Positions 8,562 through 17,566 of a stretch of 64,000 nucleotides of DNA are shown here, piece after piece. Position 1 is the first letter of the stretch. Each line of letters begins with the position of its first letter. Both the position numbers and the translations under genes were made by a program. The notes under the pieces were generated by a model that saw nothing but the letters and a program-made list of their open reading frames with translations, did no database searches and was not told the DNA's origin. This stretch comes from DASTEQ01 sp040905185. Its GTDB lineage: Bacteria; Chloroflexota; Limnocylindria; QHBO01. The DNA lies in assembly GCA_040905185.1 (NCBI GenBank), contig JBBDRZ010000003.1, forward strand, positions 372,001 through 436,000. The letters run 5' to 3'.

Positions 8562-8959
8562 TCACCCGATGATCCCGAGTTCTGTCAGCAGCCGGCGCGT
8601 GTCGTCCAGATTCTCGAGCTGCCGCACGTCGAGGCCCGGCACGAACAGTTCGTTGGCCGTCGGTGTGCCCTCGGGCGGCCGACACCTGCGACGGACGGAA
8701 TCTCGAGGCTGACCTCGGCGAAGTATCGCTGGGCCGTCCGCGACAGCAAGAAGTCCACGAAGGCATTGGCCGCAGCCTCGTCGTCGGTGCCCTCGATGAT
8801 GCCGACGCCGCCAATGCCGATGAGGCCCAAGGGATCGCCGGGATTGAACTTGGCCGCGACGTTCATCGCGTCGCCCTCGGCGTGCTGGTCGTTCAGGTAG
8901 AAGCTGTTCGCGAAGCCCGGTTGGTCGTCGAGGGTTCGGGTCGATACGCCGTCACCCAC
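8562..8959 (-). pseudogene. C-terminal remnant of an iron-type ABC substrate-binding protein, frameshifted
   Basis: The translation from about 8930 contains KFNPGDPLGLIGIGGVGII and FLLSRTAQRYFAE, characteristic of the C-terminal lobe of Fe(III)-binding periplasmic proteins (FbpA/FutA type). Near 8676 the reading frame changes; the homologous tail (TANELFVPGLDV ... LLTELGIIG, stop at 8562) is one frame away, consistent with loss of a single base. The N-terminal two thirds are absent and the remnant abuts the end of the next permease gene. Non-functional. Confidence 0.8.
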
Positions 8960-8964
8960 ATCAC

Positions 8965-11457
8965 TCAGAGGTAGTCGAGGGCCTCGCGGACCGTGAGACG
9001 GGCGGCTCGGGTTGCCGCCGCGTCGGTGGCGAGCACCGCGCCGAGGACGACGAGCGCGATCCAGATGCCGGCCCCGAGGATGGAGACCCGGAACGGCAGC
9101 GGCGCGTCCATGAACAGGTTGCCGAGCCCGGCGCCCATCACGGCGGTCAGCCCCAGCGCCGGGATGACCGCCAGCAGGAAGCTGGCGAGGGCGAGGAACA
9201 CGCCTTCGCCGATGACGATGCGGCGCACCGCCTTGGGGCGTGCCCCGATGGCGTGCATGACACCGAACTCCCGGGTCCTGTCGAGGATGTTGGCACTCAT
9301 CGTCGACGCCAGGCCAATGAAGCCGACCACGGCGATGGCGATGGCGACCGCCAGCGTGACCGTGATGATGGGCCCCAGGTGACCCTGAGTTGCGGCGTCG
9401 CTTTGGCCGACCGAGCGCGCGGCCTGCACCTCGACGCCTGCACCGGTCAGCGTCTCGTCAATGGCGTCGGCGACGGCTTCGCGGGTCCGCTCGTCGTGGC
9501 TGTCGGTGGCGATGCGCAGCGTGTTGACCCGCAATGGCCAGCCCATGGCCTCGGCGAGGCCCAGGGCCGTCACGTACGCGCCACCGCTGCCGCCGCCCCG
9601 TTCCTCAGCGATGCCCACGACGCGCCAGGTCGTGGCCTCTCCGGCGATGAACAGTTCCACGGTGTCACCGGCGCTGATGCCCGGGACGGTGTCGGCTCGG
9701 GCGATCTGGTTGAGCACGATCGCGCCCGTCTCGCCCGGCTCGAGCCAGCGGCCTTCCAGCAGCTTGGGCGGTGTGAGCATGGTGGTATCCGCCGGTACCG
9801 CGGTCACCGAAACGCTGCCATGCCCCTGGTCGGGATAGGTGCGTGAGAGCGGGAACTGTCCCGGCCCTGAGACGCCGGCCGCCGCCGAGGTCCAGCCCTC
9901 GACCCGGCTGATGTCCGGCAGCGGCTCCACCAGGGCGGCCAGATCGTCCACCGAGGTCGCGCTGGCCAACCGCACCTCGACATCCCACCGGATCTGATCC
10001 TCGGCTTCTTCAGCCACTGCCCGCAAGCCGTCGCCCAGGGATATCCCGGCGACGAACACCGTGCCCGCGCTGGCCAGCAGCCCGACCGATAGCAGGAACC
10101 GGGCGGGGCGCCGGATCGTGTTGCGCAGCGCCATGAGCAGACCGCGGTCGAGGCGACGGACGCGACCCAGCCAGCCGAGAAGGCGGGTCGCCACGCGCGG
10201 GTTCGAGCCGAGGCCGCTGTGGTCGATCGCTGCCCGTACCGTCGTTCGGCTGGTCCTGACCAGCGGTACCAGGGCCATCAACACCGGCAGGATGAGCCCG
10301 GCACCCAGGACCACCAGGTAGGTCCAACCTGGGGCCGCCAGGCTGGCGGGCACGATGCCGAGGAACCCGAGGATCGCCGAGACCGCGGCGCGGCCGATCA
10401 GGATGCCGGGGGCCATCGCCAGCACGGTGGCGGCGGCAGCCACCAGCAGCGTCATGGCCAGGTACAGACGTGCGATACGGGCCGATCGCGCACCGATCGC
10501 CTTCATGATGCCGATCTGTGGGATCTGCTGGGCGAACAGGTTATTGAGCATGTTGGCGACGAGAATCGTGGCGAGCAGCAGGGCAATCCCCCCGCCGGCA
10601 AGAAGCGACAGAAGTAACGCGTCAGCCTGCCCTTTGTGGGGGTGCTCATAGGGCTCGGGGACCTGGATCTCGCGGATCGCCAAACCGTGTTCGCGCTCGA
10701 GCCACGTGCCGACGTCGGCGGCGACTGCCACGATGGCGTCGCGGTCACGGCTCGGCAGCACTTGCCCGGGGTCGCCGACCTGGATCTTCAGCTGATCCAG
10801 GACTGCCCCACCCCCGAGCGTGGCCAGGGACGACGCGGACAGATAGCCCTGCGCGGTCTGTCCCTGCGCGGCGGGCGCCAGGCTGGGGTCATAGATCACA
10901 CCCGCCACCCGCAACGGCAGCGGCTCCACGCGCTCCACGGGCTGCCGCTCGTCACCGCCGATGGTCGGGGCCTCGACGACCACGGTGTCGCCGACCGCCA
11001 CGTCCAGCAGGCCAAACGTGTCACGTCCGAGCAGGATCTCTCCAGCGGCGGGCGGCCAGCTGCCCTGCTGCACCTCGAACGTCGCCATCCGCATCGGGTC
11101 GTCCGGTGCTGACACGAACACCTGCAGTGAATTCTCGCGCCACCGGCCGTCACCCCCCTGGACGCGACCGGTGAACTGGGTGCGCCCGGTGGCCTCGATA
11201 ACGCCGGGCCGGGTGCGGGCGCCGGCCGCGATCACCGCCATCTCCTCGGCGTCGACGGGGGGTCCGAATCGGATGGTGGCCGACGCCGGCGCGGTGCTCA
11301 GGTAGGCCTGTTGCGTCTCCCGGTCGCTGGCGCTCCAGGTATAGAGCACCGCGCTGAACACCGTCAGGCTGACCGCGATGGCGACCACCATCAGCACATA
11401 GCGGGACCAGGTCGCGCGCAGGTCCCGGCGCAACTTGACTGCCAGCAGGCCGCTCAC
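8965..11457 (-). CDS. ABC transporter permease with duplicated FtsX domains
   Basis: An 830-residue membrane protein. It has an N-terminal helix, a large extracytoplasmic domain, three helices near 270-400, then a second unit (helix about 455, extracytoplasmic domain, three helices about 690-820). This is the ten-helix architecture of LolC/E-like or lipoprotein/peptide exporters of the FtsX superfamily. The GTG start at 11457 overlaps the ATPase stop (GTGA). It forms a two-gene exporter with the upstream ATPase; substrate unknown. An adjacent NarL-type two-component system may control it. Confidence 0.9.
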   Translation of the reverse strand: MSGLLAVKLRRDLRATWSRYVLMVVAIAVSLTVFSAVLYTWSASDRETQQAYLSTAPASATIRFGPPVDAEEMAVIAAGARTRPGVIEATGRTQFTGRVQGGDGRWRENSLQVFVSAPDDPMRMATFEVQQGSWPPAAGEILLGRDTFGLLDVAVGDTVVVEAPTIGGDERQPVERVEPLPLRVAGVIYDPSLAPAAQGQTAQGYLSASSLATLGGGAVLDQLKIQVGDPGQVLPSRDRDAIVAVAADVGTWLEREHGLAIREIQVPEPYEHPHKGQADALLLSLLAGGGIALLLATILVANMLNNLFAQQIPQIGIMKAIGARSARIARLYLAMTLLVAAAATVLAMAPGILIGRAAVSAILGFLGIVPASLAAPGWTYLVVLGAGLILPVLMALVPLVRTSRTTVRAAIDHSGLGSNPRVATRLLGWLGRVRRLDRGLLMALRNTIRRPARFLLSVGLLASAGTVFVAGISLGDGLRAVAEEAEDQIRWDVEVRLASATSVDDLAALVEPLPDISRVEGWTSAAAGVSGPGQFPLSRTYPDQGHGSVSVTAVPADTTMLTPPKLLEGRWLEPGETGAIVLNQIARADTVPGISAGDTVELFIAGEATTWRVVGIAEERGGGSGGAYVTALGLAEAMGWPLRVNTLRIATDSHDERTREAVADAIDETLTGAGVEVQAARSVGQSDAATQGHLGPIITVTLAVAIAIAVVGFIGLASTMSANILDRTREFGVMHAIGARPKAVRRIVIGEGVFLALASFLLAVIPALGLTAVMGAGLGNLFMDAPLPFRVSILGAGIWIALVVLGAVLATDAAATRAARLTVREALDYL

Positions 11458-12158
11458 GCCGTCACCATTGCTCGGGTGACCTCGTCTGCGAGCACCCGGC
11501 CATCCTGCAGGGTCACCTGCCGGCCGGCGATCGCCCTGATGTCGGCTTCATGGGTGACCACGACGATGGTCCGTCCTTCCGTGTTCAGGTCGGCGAACAG
11601 CTTCAGCACGGCGCCGGCCGTCACCGAGTCGAGGTTGCCGGTCGGCTCATCGGCCAACAGCAGGGGTGGATCGTTGGCCAGGGCGCGGGCGATCGCCGCG
11701 CGTTGCTGCTGGCCGCCCGACAGGGCGGCGGGAAACTTCTCGGCCTGGTCACCGATGCCGACTCGTTCCAGAAGGCGGCGCGCCCGATCGCGTCGCTCAC
11801 CAACCAGGATCTTCCGTGCGAAGTCCATCGGCAGCATCACGTTCTCGATGACGGTCAGCGTGGGCAGCAGCTGGAAGAACTGGAACACCAGCCCGACGTT
11901 GCGTCCCCGCCACGTTGAAAGGCCATCCTGCGACAGCGCGCCGAGATCGGCGCCGGCCGCATGGACATTCCCGGACGTGGGCCGATCGATGCCGGCGAGC
12001 AGGTTCAGCAGTGTCGTCTTCCCGCTGCCCGACCGCCCCACGACCGCCACGAATTCGCCGGACGCGATATCGAGGCTGAGATGGTCGACGGCGGTGAACT
12101 TGGCGGCTCCAAGCCGATAGGTCTTGACGGCGTCACTGACGTGTATCACCTGTTGCAC
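11454..12158 (-). CDS. ABC transporter ATP-binding protein, LolD/MacB type
   Basis: A 234-residue ATPase with Walker A GRSGSGKT, Q-loop LVFQFFQLL, signature LSGGQQQR, Walker B LLLADEPTGNLD and H-loop VVTHE. GTG start at 12158. Its stop overlaps the start of the large FtsX permease, making an obvious ATPase-permease pair. Confidence 0.93.
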   Translation of the reverse strand: MQQVIHVSDAVKTYRLGAAKFTAVDHLSLDIASGEFVAVVGRSGSGKTTLLNLLAGIDRPTSGNVHAAGADLGALSQDGLSTWRGRNVGLVFQFFQLLPTLTVIENVMLPMDFARKILVGERRDRARRLLERVGIGDQAEKFPAALSGGQQQRAAIARALANDPPLLLADEPTGNLDSVTAGAVLKLFADLNTEGRTIVVVTHEADIRAIAGRQVTLQDGRVLADEVTRAMVTA

Positions 12159-12194
12159 GGTCGTCGATGCTCCGTCTGCCGGGACATACTTGGA

Positions 12195-12365
12195 TCAATG
12201 GACGCCTGGTGGTGGCGTGTGCACGCCACCGACCAGCATCACGACCACGGCGACCAGGACCAGGATGGTCACGACGATCGCGACCTTCTGCCAGCGAGGC
12301 ATGCCGCTCGTGCGTTCGGTGTCATATTCGACGTCGGTATCGGGCTGGCGGGATGGGTCAGCCAT
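12195..12365 (-). CDS. Small single-span membrane protein
   Basis: A 56-residue peptide: a polar N-terminus (MADPSRQPDTDVEY), one strongly hydrophobic helix (about 26-46), and a short His/Pro tail (GGVHTPPPGVH). An upstream in-frame start at 12449 is unlikely. It sits just upstream of, and on the same strand as, the ATPase gene, so it may be an accessory subunit. Function unknown. Confidence 0.6.
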   Translation of the reverse strand: MADPSRQPDTDVEYDTERTSGMPRWQKVAIVVTILVLVAVVVMLVGGVHTPPPGVH

Positions 12366-12624
12366 CTGGGCCCTCTGTTTGCAGTGCGCCGTGGGGGCTC
12401 GGGGGAGCCCACCGAGGATGCACGGAGCTGGAATCCGTCGCCACGCCACCGGGGTCGACTTCGCAATCGTCCTCGTCCCTCGTCTGGCGCCACCACCCTA
12501 GACGCTCTTGCACGAGGCGCGAAACCCCCACAGGGGTGATCCGCGTCGTCAACGCGGCGTCGAGGCGCATCCCCCGCTGAGAGGATGTCGCGCGCGGCAG
12601 CGCGGCGGTAGGCTGATCGACACG

Positions 12625-13824
12625 GTGTCAGCCAACCCACTCTCGAAGGTCTTGCTCTGGGGTCGACCGGCGGATGCTCTTTTCGACGTCGCGATCGCAG
12701 TCGCGGCGTTGTCGAGTTCGCTGGCAGGGATCGCGCATGGCGGGGTCGGTCCCCTCGTCACCGAGACTCGGGACCTCGATCCAATTGGCGTGCTCCTCGC
12801 GGCGGGCTCCACCCTCCCCTTGGTCGCGTGGCGTCGCTTTCCGCTCGGCGCCTTCGTGCTGACCGCGGCGGCGGGCGTCGCACTGGCCGGCGTGGGTTAT
12901 CGGCTTGACATCCTCATCGGTCCGGCTGCGGCCCTCTTCCTGCTCGCGGCGAGCCGTGAACCGGAGACGCCGTGGACGCGTCGGAGCACGGCGATCGTCG
13001 GCGCCGCGTTCGTCGTCTACCTCGCGGCGGCGGCGATCGCACAGGCGAGCTTCCCGGGCAGCGAGCTACTCCACACCGGCTTCGCCTGGGCGGTCGCGTG
13101 GTTCGCCGGTGAGCGGACTCGGCTGCGTCGCGAGCAGATCGAGGACCTGCGCGCGCATGCGCTGCGCGCCGAGCGGGAGGCGGAGAGCGAGCGCCGGCTG
13201 GCCATCGCCGAGGAGCGCGCCCGCATCGCTCGCGACCTCCACGACTCGGCCGGTCACGCGATCAACGTCATCGCCGTGCGTGCCGGTGCGGCCCGACTCC
13301 GCCATGCCGAGGACCCCGACCGCACACTTCCCGCCCTCGAGGCGATCGAAGAGGTCGCGCGCCAGACGGCGGCCGACATCGATGCGATCGTGGGAAACCT
13401 TCGAAACGAGACCGATGGATCAGGCGGGGTGGTGGACGATCCCCACGGCCTCGCGTCGCTCGACACCCTGCTCGCCCGCCATCATGAGGCTGGCCTCGAC
13501 GTCACCTCGGTCAGCTCCGGCGAGCGGCGCGCACTTGCGCCGGCCGCCGACCAGGCGGCGTACCGCATTCTGCAGGAGGCCCTGACGAACGCGGCGCGCT
13601 ACGGTGCCGGCGACGCCCGGGTTGAGCTCGCCTTCGGCGAGGGCGGGCTCGAGCTGACGGTCACCAATCGGATTAAGGGCAACGTCGTGCCCACAGCTGG
13701 CGTGGCACATGGCGTGATCGGGATGACCGAGCGCGCGACGCTGCTCGGCGGGAGCCTGAGCGCCGAGCCCGTAAACGGCGTCTTTCGCGTCCGCGCCCGG
13801 ATCCCCTACCGAGGTCGGCCCTGA
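12625..13824 (+). CDS. Sensor histidine kinase, NarX/DesK (HisKA_3) type
   Basis: A 399-residue kinase with about five N-terminal transmembrane helices (residues about 20-165), a coiled segment, and HisKA_3 motif ARDLHDSAGH. A short HATPase domain has N-box ILQEALTNAARYG and an IGMTERA segment. The GTG at 12625 is chosen because upstream in-frame codons encode low-complexity, GC-driven sequence. The stop overlaps the regulator start by one base. It lies divergent from the ABC exporter at 8965-12158. Confidence 0.88.
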   Translation: MSANPLSKVLLWGRPADALFDVAIAVAALSSSLAGIAHGGVGPLVTETRDLDPIGVLLAAGSTLPLVAWRRFPLGAFVLTAAAGVALAGVGYRLDILIGPAAALFLLAASREPETPWTRRSTAIVGAAFVVYLAAAAIAQASFPGSELLHTGFAWAVAWFAGERTRLRREQIEDLRAHALRAEREAESERRLAIAEERARIARDLHDSAGHAINVIAVRAGAARLRHAEDPDRTLPALEAIEEVARQTAADIDAIVGNLRNETDGSGGVVDDPHGLASLDTLLARHHEAGLDVTSVSSGERRALAPAADQAAYRILQEALTNAARYGAGDARVELAFGEGGLELTVTNRIKGNVVPTAGVAHGVIGMTERATLLGGSLSAEPVNGVFRVRARIPYRGRP

Positions 13825-14486
13825 TGACTACGCGCGTCCTGATCGCGGACGACGAGGACCTGATGCGGGCGGGGCTCATCGAACTGCTCACCGCCGATCC
13901 CCAGATCGAGGTCGTGGGCCAGGCGTCGACCGGCCGCGAGGCTGTCGACCACGCTCGTCGTCTGGCGCCCGACGTCGTACTCATGGACGTTCGCATGCCC
14001 GACCTGGACGGGATCGCCGCCACCCGCGAGCTGTTGCGTGTCGCACCCGAGATGAAGGTGCTGATCCTGACGACCTTCGAGCAGGACGACTACGTCTTCG
14101 GCGCGCTCCGGGCGGGCGCATCGGGCTTCCTCCTCAAGCGAACCCGGCCCGAGGAGCTGATCGCGGCGGTACACACGATCGCCGCCGGCGACGCGCTCCT
14201 ATCGCCGTCCGTGACGAGGCGCGTCATCGATCGGATGGCCAAGCAGCCGACGCTCGAGCTTGTCGATCCGGCGAAGCTCCAGGCGCTGACTCCGCGCGAG
14301 CGGGAGGTGCTCGAGCTCATCGCGAGGGGCCTGTCGAACCGCGAGATCGCCGCGGCGCTGGTCGTCGAGGAATCGACGATCAGGACCCACGTGAAGCGGA
14401 TCCTGATGAAGCTGGACCTCCGCGACCGCGTGCAGGCCGTGATCTTTGCTTACGAGACAGGCATCAACCGCCCCGCACTGACGTAA
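13824..14486 (+). CDS. NarL/LuxR-family response regulator
   Basis: A 220-residue regulator. The receiver phospho-acceptor is in VVLMDVRMPDLDG (about residue 54), with switch Thr in LILTTFE and Lys in LLKRT. A LuxR-type HTH spans about 150-210 (LTPREREVLELIARGLSNREIA). Paired with the preceding HisKA_3 kinase by a one-base overlap (TGATG). Target genes are not evident; the divergent exporter is the nearest candidate. Confidence 0.94.
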   Translation: MTTRVLIADDEDLMRAGLIELLTADPQIEVVGQASTGREAVDHARRLAPDVVLMDVRMPDLDGIAATRELLRVAPEMKVLILTTFEQDDYVFGALRAGASGFLLKRTRPEELIAAVHTIAAGDALLSPSVTRRVIDRMAKQPTLELVDPAKLQALTPREREVLELIARGLSNREIAAALVVEESTIRTHVKRILMKLDLRDRVQAVIFAYETGINRPALT

Positions 14487-14532
14487 TCATCGTGTTGCGG
14501 TCGTCGAGCCGGGGGACGGAACGAACCTGCAA

Positions 14533-14620
14533 TCAAGCGGCTAACAGCCGCCGGACATCCTCCCCCACTCACCCTCGGAATCGGCCGCGCAGCTCCAGGT
14601 GAGAGTCATGCTGAGAGTCA
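14533..14620. repeat. Dispersed repeat copy 1 (second copy at 54393-54480)
   Basis: About 85 bp sharing the block CTAACAGCCGCCGGACAT and a more diverged stretch ending TGAGAGTCACGC with the sequence at 54393-54480. In the minus-strand reading both copies encode a similar tail (SVTLS ... GEMSGGC or GRMSGGC followed by a stop). This is the 3' boundary of unrelated neighbouring genes, so it looks like a transposed or recombined fragment rather than a gene. Confidence 0.6.
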
Positions 14621-14684
14621 CGCTGCATGCTGCGCGTCCCAAATGCGTTGGCTTGGCGGACGGCGGTGCTCCGGCCGGTGCTGC

Positions 14685-14864
14685 GCGGTAGCCGCGCGCC
14701 CCGCGCAGCTGAGCGGCAAATTCGTCGGGCAGGTGGGACGCCTCAATCGCCCGTGCAGCTGCCTCGATGTCGTAGGCGACGCGGCGGAACTCCACCCGAA
14801 CGTCGGCGGGCGTCGTCTCGATCAGCGCCCAGCAGGCATGCGGATCGCCATCCTTCGGCTTGCC
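14685..14864 (-). pseudogene. C-terminal remnant of a YfcE-type metallophosphoesterase
   Basis: The translation GKPKDGDPHACWALIE ... VEFRRVAYDIEAAARAI matches the conserved C-terminus of MJ0936/YfcE-type phosphodiesterases, which normally read NPGSVGxPKDGDPRA then a paired-strand VEFRRVxYD. The NPGSVG segment is degraded to ILAPAG and the catalytic N-terminal domain is missing. The remnant lies between the dispersed repeat and an orphan MerR-type promoter. The surrounding 14487-15038 otherwise holds no gene, only a short plus-strand C-terminal-looking reading that ends at 14993. Confidence 0.65.
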
Positions 14865-14987
14865 GGCCGGCGCGAGTATCGGATAATGGGGTTCGAGCAA
14901 AGGCGGGCCGCAGCGCCAGCCGGCCTTGGCGCAAGCGTTCGACGTCTACGCGGCCGACCAGCTCGGCATCAGGATCGTCGCCGTCGC

Positions 14988-15019
14988 AGCCTAGACCTTC
15001 GAGTATGCTCGAATGTCAA
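14988..15019 (-). promoter_or_regulatory. Orphan MerR-type promoter/operator
   Basis: Minus-strand -35 TTGACA (15019-15014), a 20-nt spacer, then -10 TAGGCT (14993-14988). The spacer dyad TTCGAG-CATA-CTCGAA is the same dyad as the mer promoter at 22537-22568 (TTCGAG-TGCC-CTCGAA). No intact gene follows on the minus strand, so it appears to be the relic of a lost metal operon, or a promoter for a very short transcript. Confidence 0.7.
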
Positions 15020-15038
15020 GCGCGCGTCTGGATCGACG

Positions 15039-15773
15039 TCAGGAGCCCCGGCGTCGACGCGGAGCGGCAGCGTTCGTCTTGAGACTGAGCCCGGCCAGCA
15101 TCAGGTCCAGCCCGTCCTCGAAGCAGCGGTCGGGATCGCAGTCGGCGATGAGCGAGGCGGCGGCCGAGGCCAGCTCGGGCGACGTGCCCGGCGGCAGCGC
15201 CTGGCCAAGCGCGAGGAGCAGCTCCCGCTCCGACAGCTCGCGGCTCTCGCCCGGCGGGCACCCGACTCCGAGCCACGTGGACTCGGTGTAGCCGGTGCCG
15301 AGTGCGTAGGAGATGAGCGGGCGCAGCACAGCGGCCGGCTCGGCCACCCCGCCGGCGGTGAGGATGTCGAGGTACGCGCGGTACAGCTCGAGCTCCGCGC
15401 GTGAGAGGCGCGTCCAGCGCAGGATCAGCGGCGCCGCCGCCGGGTGGCGCCGGAACAGATCACGGAGGGAGTGGGCCAGCACGCGCAGGGCGCGCATCGG
15501 ATCATCGCCGGGCTCCGGCCGGGCGACCTCCTCCCACAGCAGCTCGGCGATGCCGTCGTAGAGGCGCTCCTTGCCGTCGACGTGGTGGTAGATCGCCATC
15601 GGGTCGACCCCGAGCTCGCTCCCCAGCCGACGCATGCTCAGCGCCTCGAGCCCCTCGCGATCGACGACCGTCAGGGCGGCCTCCAGGACCCGGCGTCGGT
15701 CGAGCCGACGCCGGGTGGCGGATTCGACTGCGTTCGCGGTGGCGTCCTCCGCCTCGGTTGACAGGCTTGTCAT
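15039..15773 (-). CDS. TetR-family transcriptional repressor
   Basis: A 244-residue regulator. The N-terminal HTH (about residues 25-70) contains GLEALSMRRLGSELGVDPMAIYHHVDGKERL, the classical TetR recognition segment, and a TetR_C-like ligand domain follows. A longer reading to 15836 would overlap the start of the divergent ABC gene, so the ATG at 15773 is preferred. It lies head-to-head with a drug-type ABC exporter and likely represses it until a hydrophobic ligand binds. Confidence 0.9.
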   Translation of the reverse strand: MTSLSTEAEDATANAVESATRRRLDRRRVLEAALTVVDREGLEALSMRRLGSELGVDPMAIYHHVDGKERLYDGIAELLWEEVARPEPGDDPMRALRVLAHSLRDLFRRHPAAAPLILRWTRLSRAELELYRAYLDILTAGGVAEPAAVLRPLISYALGTGYTESTWLGVGCPPGESRELSERELLLALGQALPPGTSPELASAAASLIADCDPDRCFEDGLDLMLAGLSLKTNAAAPRRRRGS

Positions 15774-15780
15774 GATTTTC

Positions 15781-15805
15781 GTACGGTACAGGTCTACAAC
15801 GTAGA
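15781..15805. promoter_or_regulatory. Palindromic operator between the TetR gene and the ABC exporter
   Basis: The 49-bp divergent spacer contains the perfect inverted repeat TCTAC-AAC-GTAGA (15793-15805) and, next to it, GTAC-G-GTAC (15781-15789). A TetR dimer binding here would cover both divergent promoters. Confidence 0.65.
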
Positions 15806-15822
15806 ATTCAAGCGTAGGAGCC

Positions 15823-16800
15823 ATGGCTATCGACACTCAGCCTCCGGCGGTCGAGGTCCGCGACCTCGTCAAGGTGTACCCCCGACCGGGAGGCGGCACG
15901 CTGCGGGCGCTCGACGGGATCAGCTTCGAGGTGCGGGCCGGCGAGTTCTTCGGCTTCCTGGGCCCCAACGGCGCGGGCAAGACGACCGCGCTGGAGATCA
16001 TCGAGGGCATTCGGCGCCCGACGTCTGGCGAGGTCCGCGTGCTCGGCGTCGATCCCCGCCGAGAGCTCGACAGAGTGAAGCGGCTCATCGGCGTCCAGCT
16101 CCAGGCGGCCTCGTACTTCAGCCTGCTGACTATCGAGGAGATCCTCGAGCTGTTCGGCTCCTTCTACCCCAAGCGCCGCGCGCCGGCCGAGCTGCTCGAC
16201 ATCGTGGGGCTCCTCGACAAGCGCAGGGCCTACGTGCGGCACCTGTCAGGCGGGCAGCAGCGCCGCTTCTCGGTGGCCGCGGCGCTGGTCAACGACCCCG
16301 AGGTCATCTTCCTCGACGAGCCGACCACCGGGCTCGATCCACAGATGCGCCACGGCCTGTGGGACCTGCTGCGGCGTCTCAACCGCGACGAGGGCAAGAC
16401 GATCGTGCTGACCAGCCACTACATCGAGGAAGCCGAGCTGCTGGCCGACCGGGTGGCGATCATCGACCACGGGCGGATCGCCGCCATCGATACGCCGCGC
16501 TCGCTCATCGGTAAGCTCGATGGCCAGGGCCACATCGAGTTCGCGACCACCCAAGCCATCGATCCATCGGAGCTGTCGGCGCTGAGCGGCATCAGCGGGG
16601 CCGTCGCCAAGGCGAACGGCGCCGCGTTCGAGGTGGGGCCGGCGGCCTATCAGCTGGCGATCAGCGATCCACGGACCGCGGTCGCCTCCCTCCTCGGCTG
16701 GTCGGACGCGCGCGGCGTCGAGCTGCGCGGCCTCGAGGTCGTGCCCGGCAGCCTGGAGGACGTCTTCCTGCAGCTCACCGGGCGGGAGCTGCGCGAATGA
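15823..16800 (+). CDS. ABC transporter ATP-binding protein, DrrA type
   Basis: A 325-residue drug/polyketide-exporter-type ATPase with Walker A GPNGAGKTTA, signature LSGGQQRR, Walker B VIFLDEPTTGLDP, H-loop LTSHY and a C-terminal extension of about 100 residues typical of DrrA-like subunits. TAGGAG lies just upstream of the ATG at 15823. Its stop overlaps the first permease start (ATGA). With two ABC-2 permeases it forms a complete exporter under probable control of the divergent TetR protein. Confidence 0.94.
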   Translation: MAIDTQPPAVEVRDLVKVYPRPGGGTLRALDGISFEVRAGEFFGFLGPNGAGKTTALEIIEGIRRPTSGEVRVLGVDPRRELDRVKRLIGVQLQAASYFSLLTIEEILELFGSFYPKRRAPAELLDIVGLLDKRRAYVRHLSGGQQRRFSVAAALVNDPEVIFLDEPTTGLDPQMRHGLWDLLRRLNRDEGKTIVLTSHYIEEAELLADRVAIIDHGRIAAIDTPRSLIGKLDGQGHIEFATTQAIDPSELSALSGISGAVAKANGAAFEVGPAAYQLAISDPRTAVASLLGWSDARGVELRGLEVVPGSLEDVFLQLTGRELRE

Positions 16801-17558
16801 CCGCCCTCGCGGGCACCATGCGGCTGGCGACCGCCAGCACCCGACAGCTGTTTCGGTCCAGCGAGGTATGGACGACCATGCTCGTCTTCCCGGCCGCCCT
16901 GCTCGCCATCCTGTGGCTCTTCTCCCGGCTGCGCTTCGAGGCTGGCAGCCAGGAGGTGCTGCTGATCGACCTCTGGGTGACCGGGCTCGGGGTGCTCGGC
17001 GTGGCGCTGGGCAACACCCACGCCTTCCTGGCCACCATCGCCACGTGGAAGGCGGGCGGGGTGCTCAAGCGTATCTCGGTGACCCCTATCGGCTCCGGCC
17101 AACTGATCGTCGGCGAGCTGCTGCCACGAGCCGCCCTGGGCATGGTCACGCTCATCGCCTTCCTGGCGGCCGGCAACGCGCTCGGCGCCAACGTCCGAAT
17201 CGGGGCCGAGCTGCTCGCGGTGCTACCGGTGATGGTGATGGTCACCTTCACCGGCCTGTCCGTGGCGTTCATCATCGCCGGGCTCACCTCGACACCTCAG
17301 GACGCCAACGCCCTCGACACCGCCGTCGCCTGGCCGCTCTACCTGGTGACCGGCGCCACGTTCCCGCTCGCCGCCTTCCCCGACTGGCTCGGAGAGGTCG
17401 CCCTGTTCATCCCGTACACCGGGCTCATCGCCACCATCCGCGGATTGGTGCTTGACGGTCGGTCGCTATCCGATTTCGGACCGGAGCTCGCGATCGGCAC
17501 GGCCTGGATCGCCGTGCTGCTCCTGGCGGCGGCGCGCGCCTATCGATTCGTCAAGTGA
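16797..17558 (+). CDS. ABC-2 type permease, first subunit
   Basis: A 253-residue protein with six predicted helices and the ABC-2 segment near 200 (PLYLVTGATFPLAAFPDWL), which corresponds to the conserved reentrant region of DrrB-like permeases. Overlaps both neighbours. Forms the membrane channel with the next gene product. Confidence 0.92.
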   Translation: MTALAGTMRLATASTRQLFRSSEVWTTMLVFPAALLAILWLFSRLRFEAGSQEVLLIDLWVTGLGVLGVALGNTHAFLATIATWKAGGVLKRISVTPIGSGQLIVGELLPRAALGMVTLIAFLAAGNALGANVRIGAELLAVLPVMVMVTFTGLSVAFIIAGLTSTPQDANALDTAVAWPLYLVTGATFPLAAFPDWLGEVALFIPYTGLIATIRGLVLDGRSLSDFGPELAIGTAWIAVLLLAAARAYRFVK

Positions 17559-17566
17559 GAAGCGAG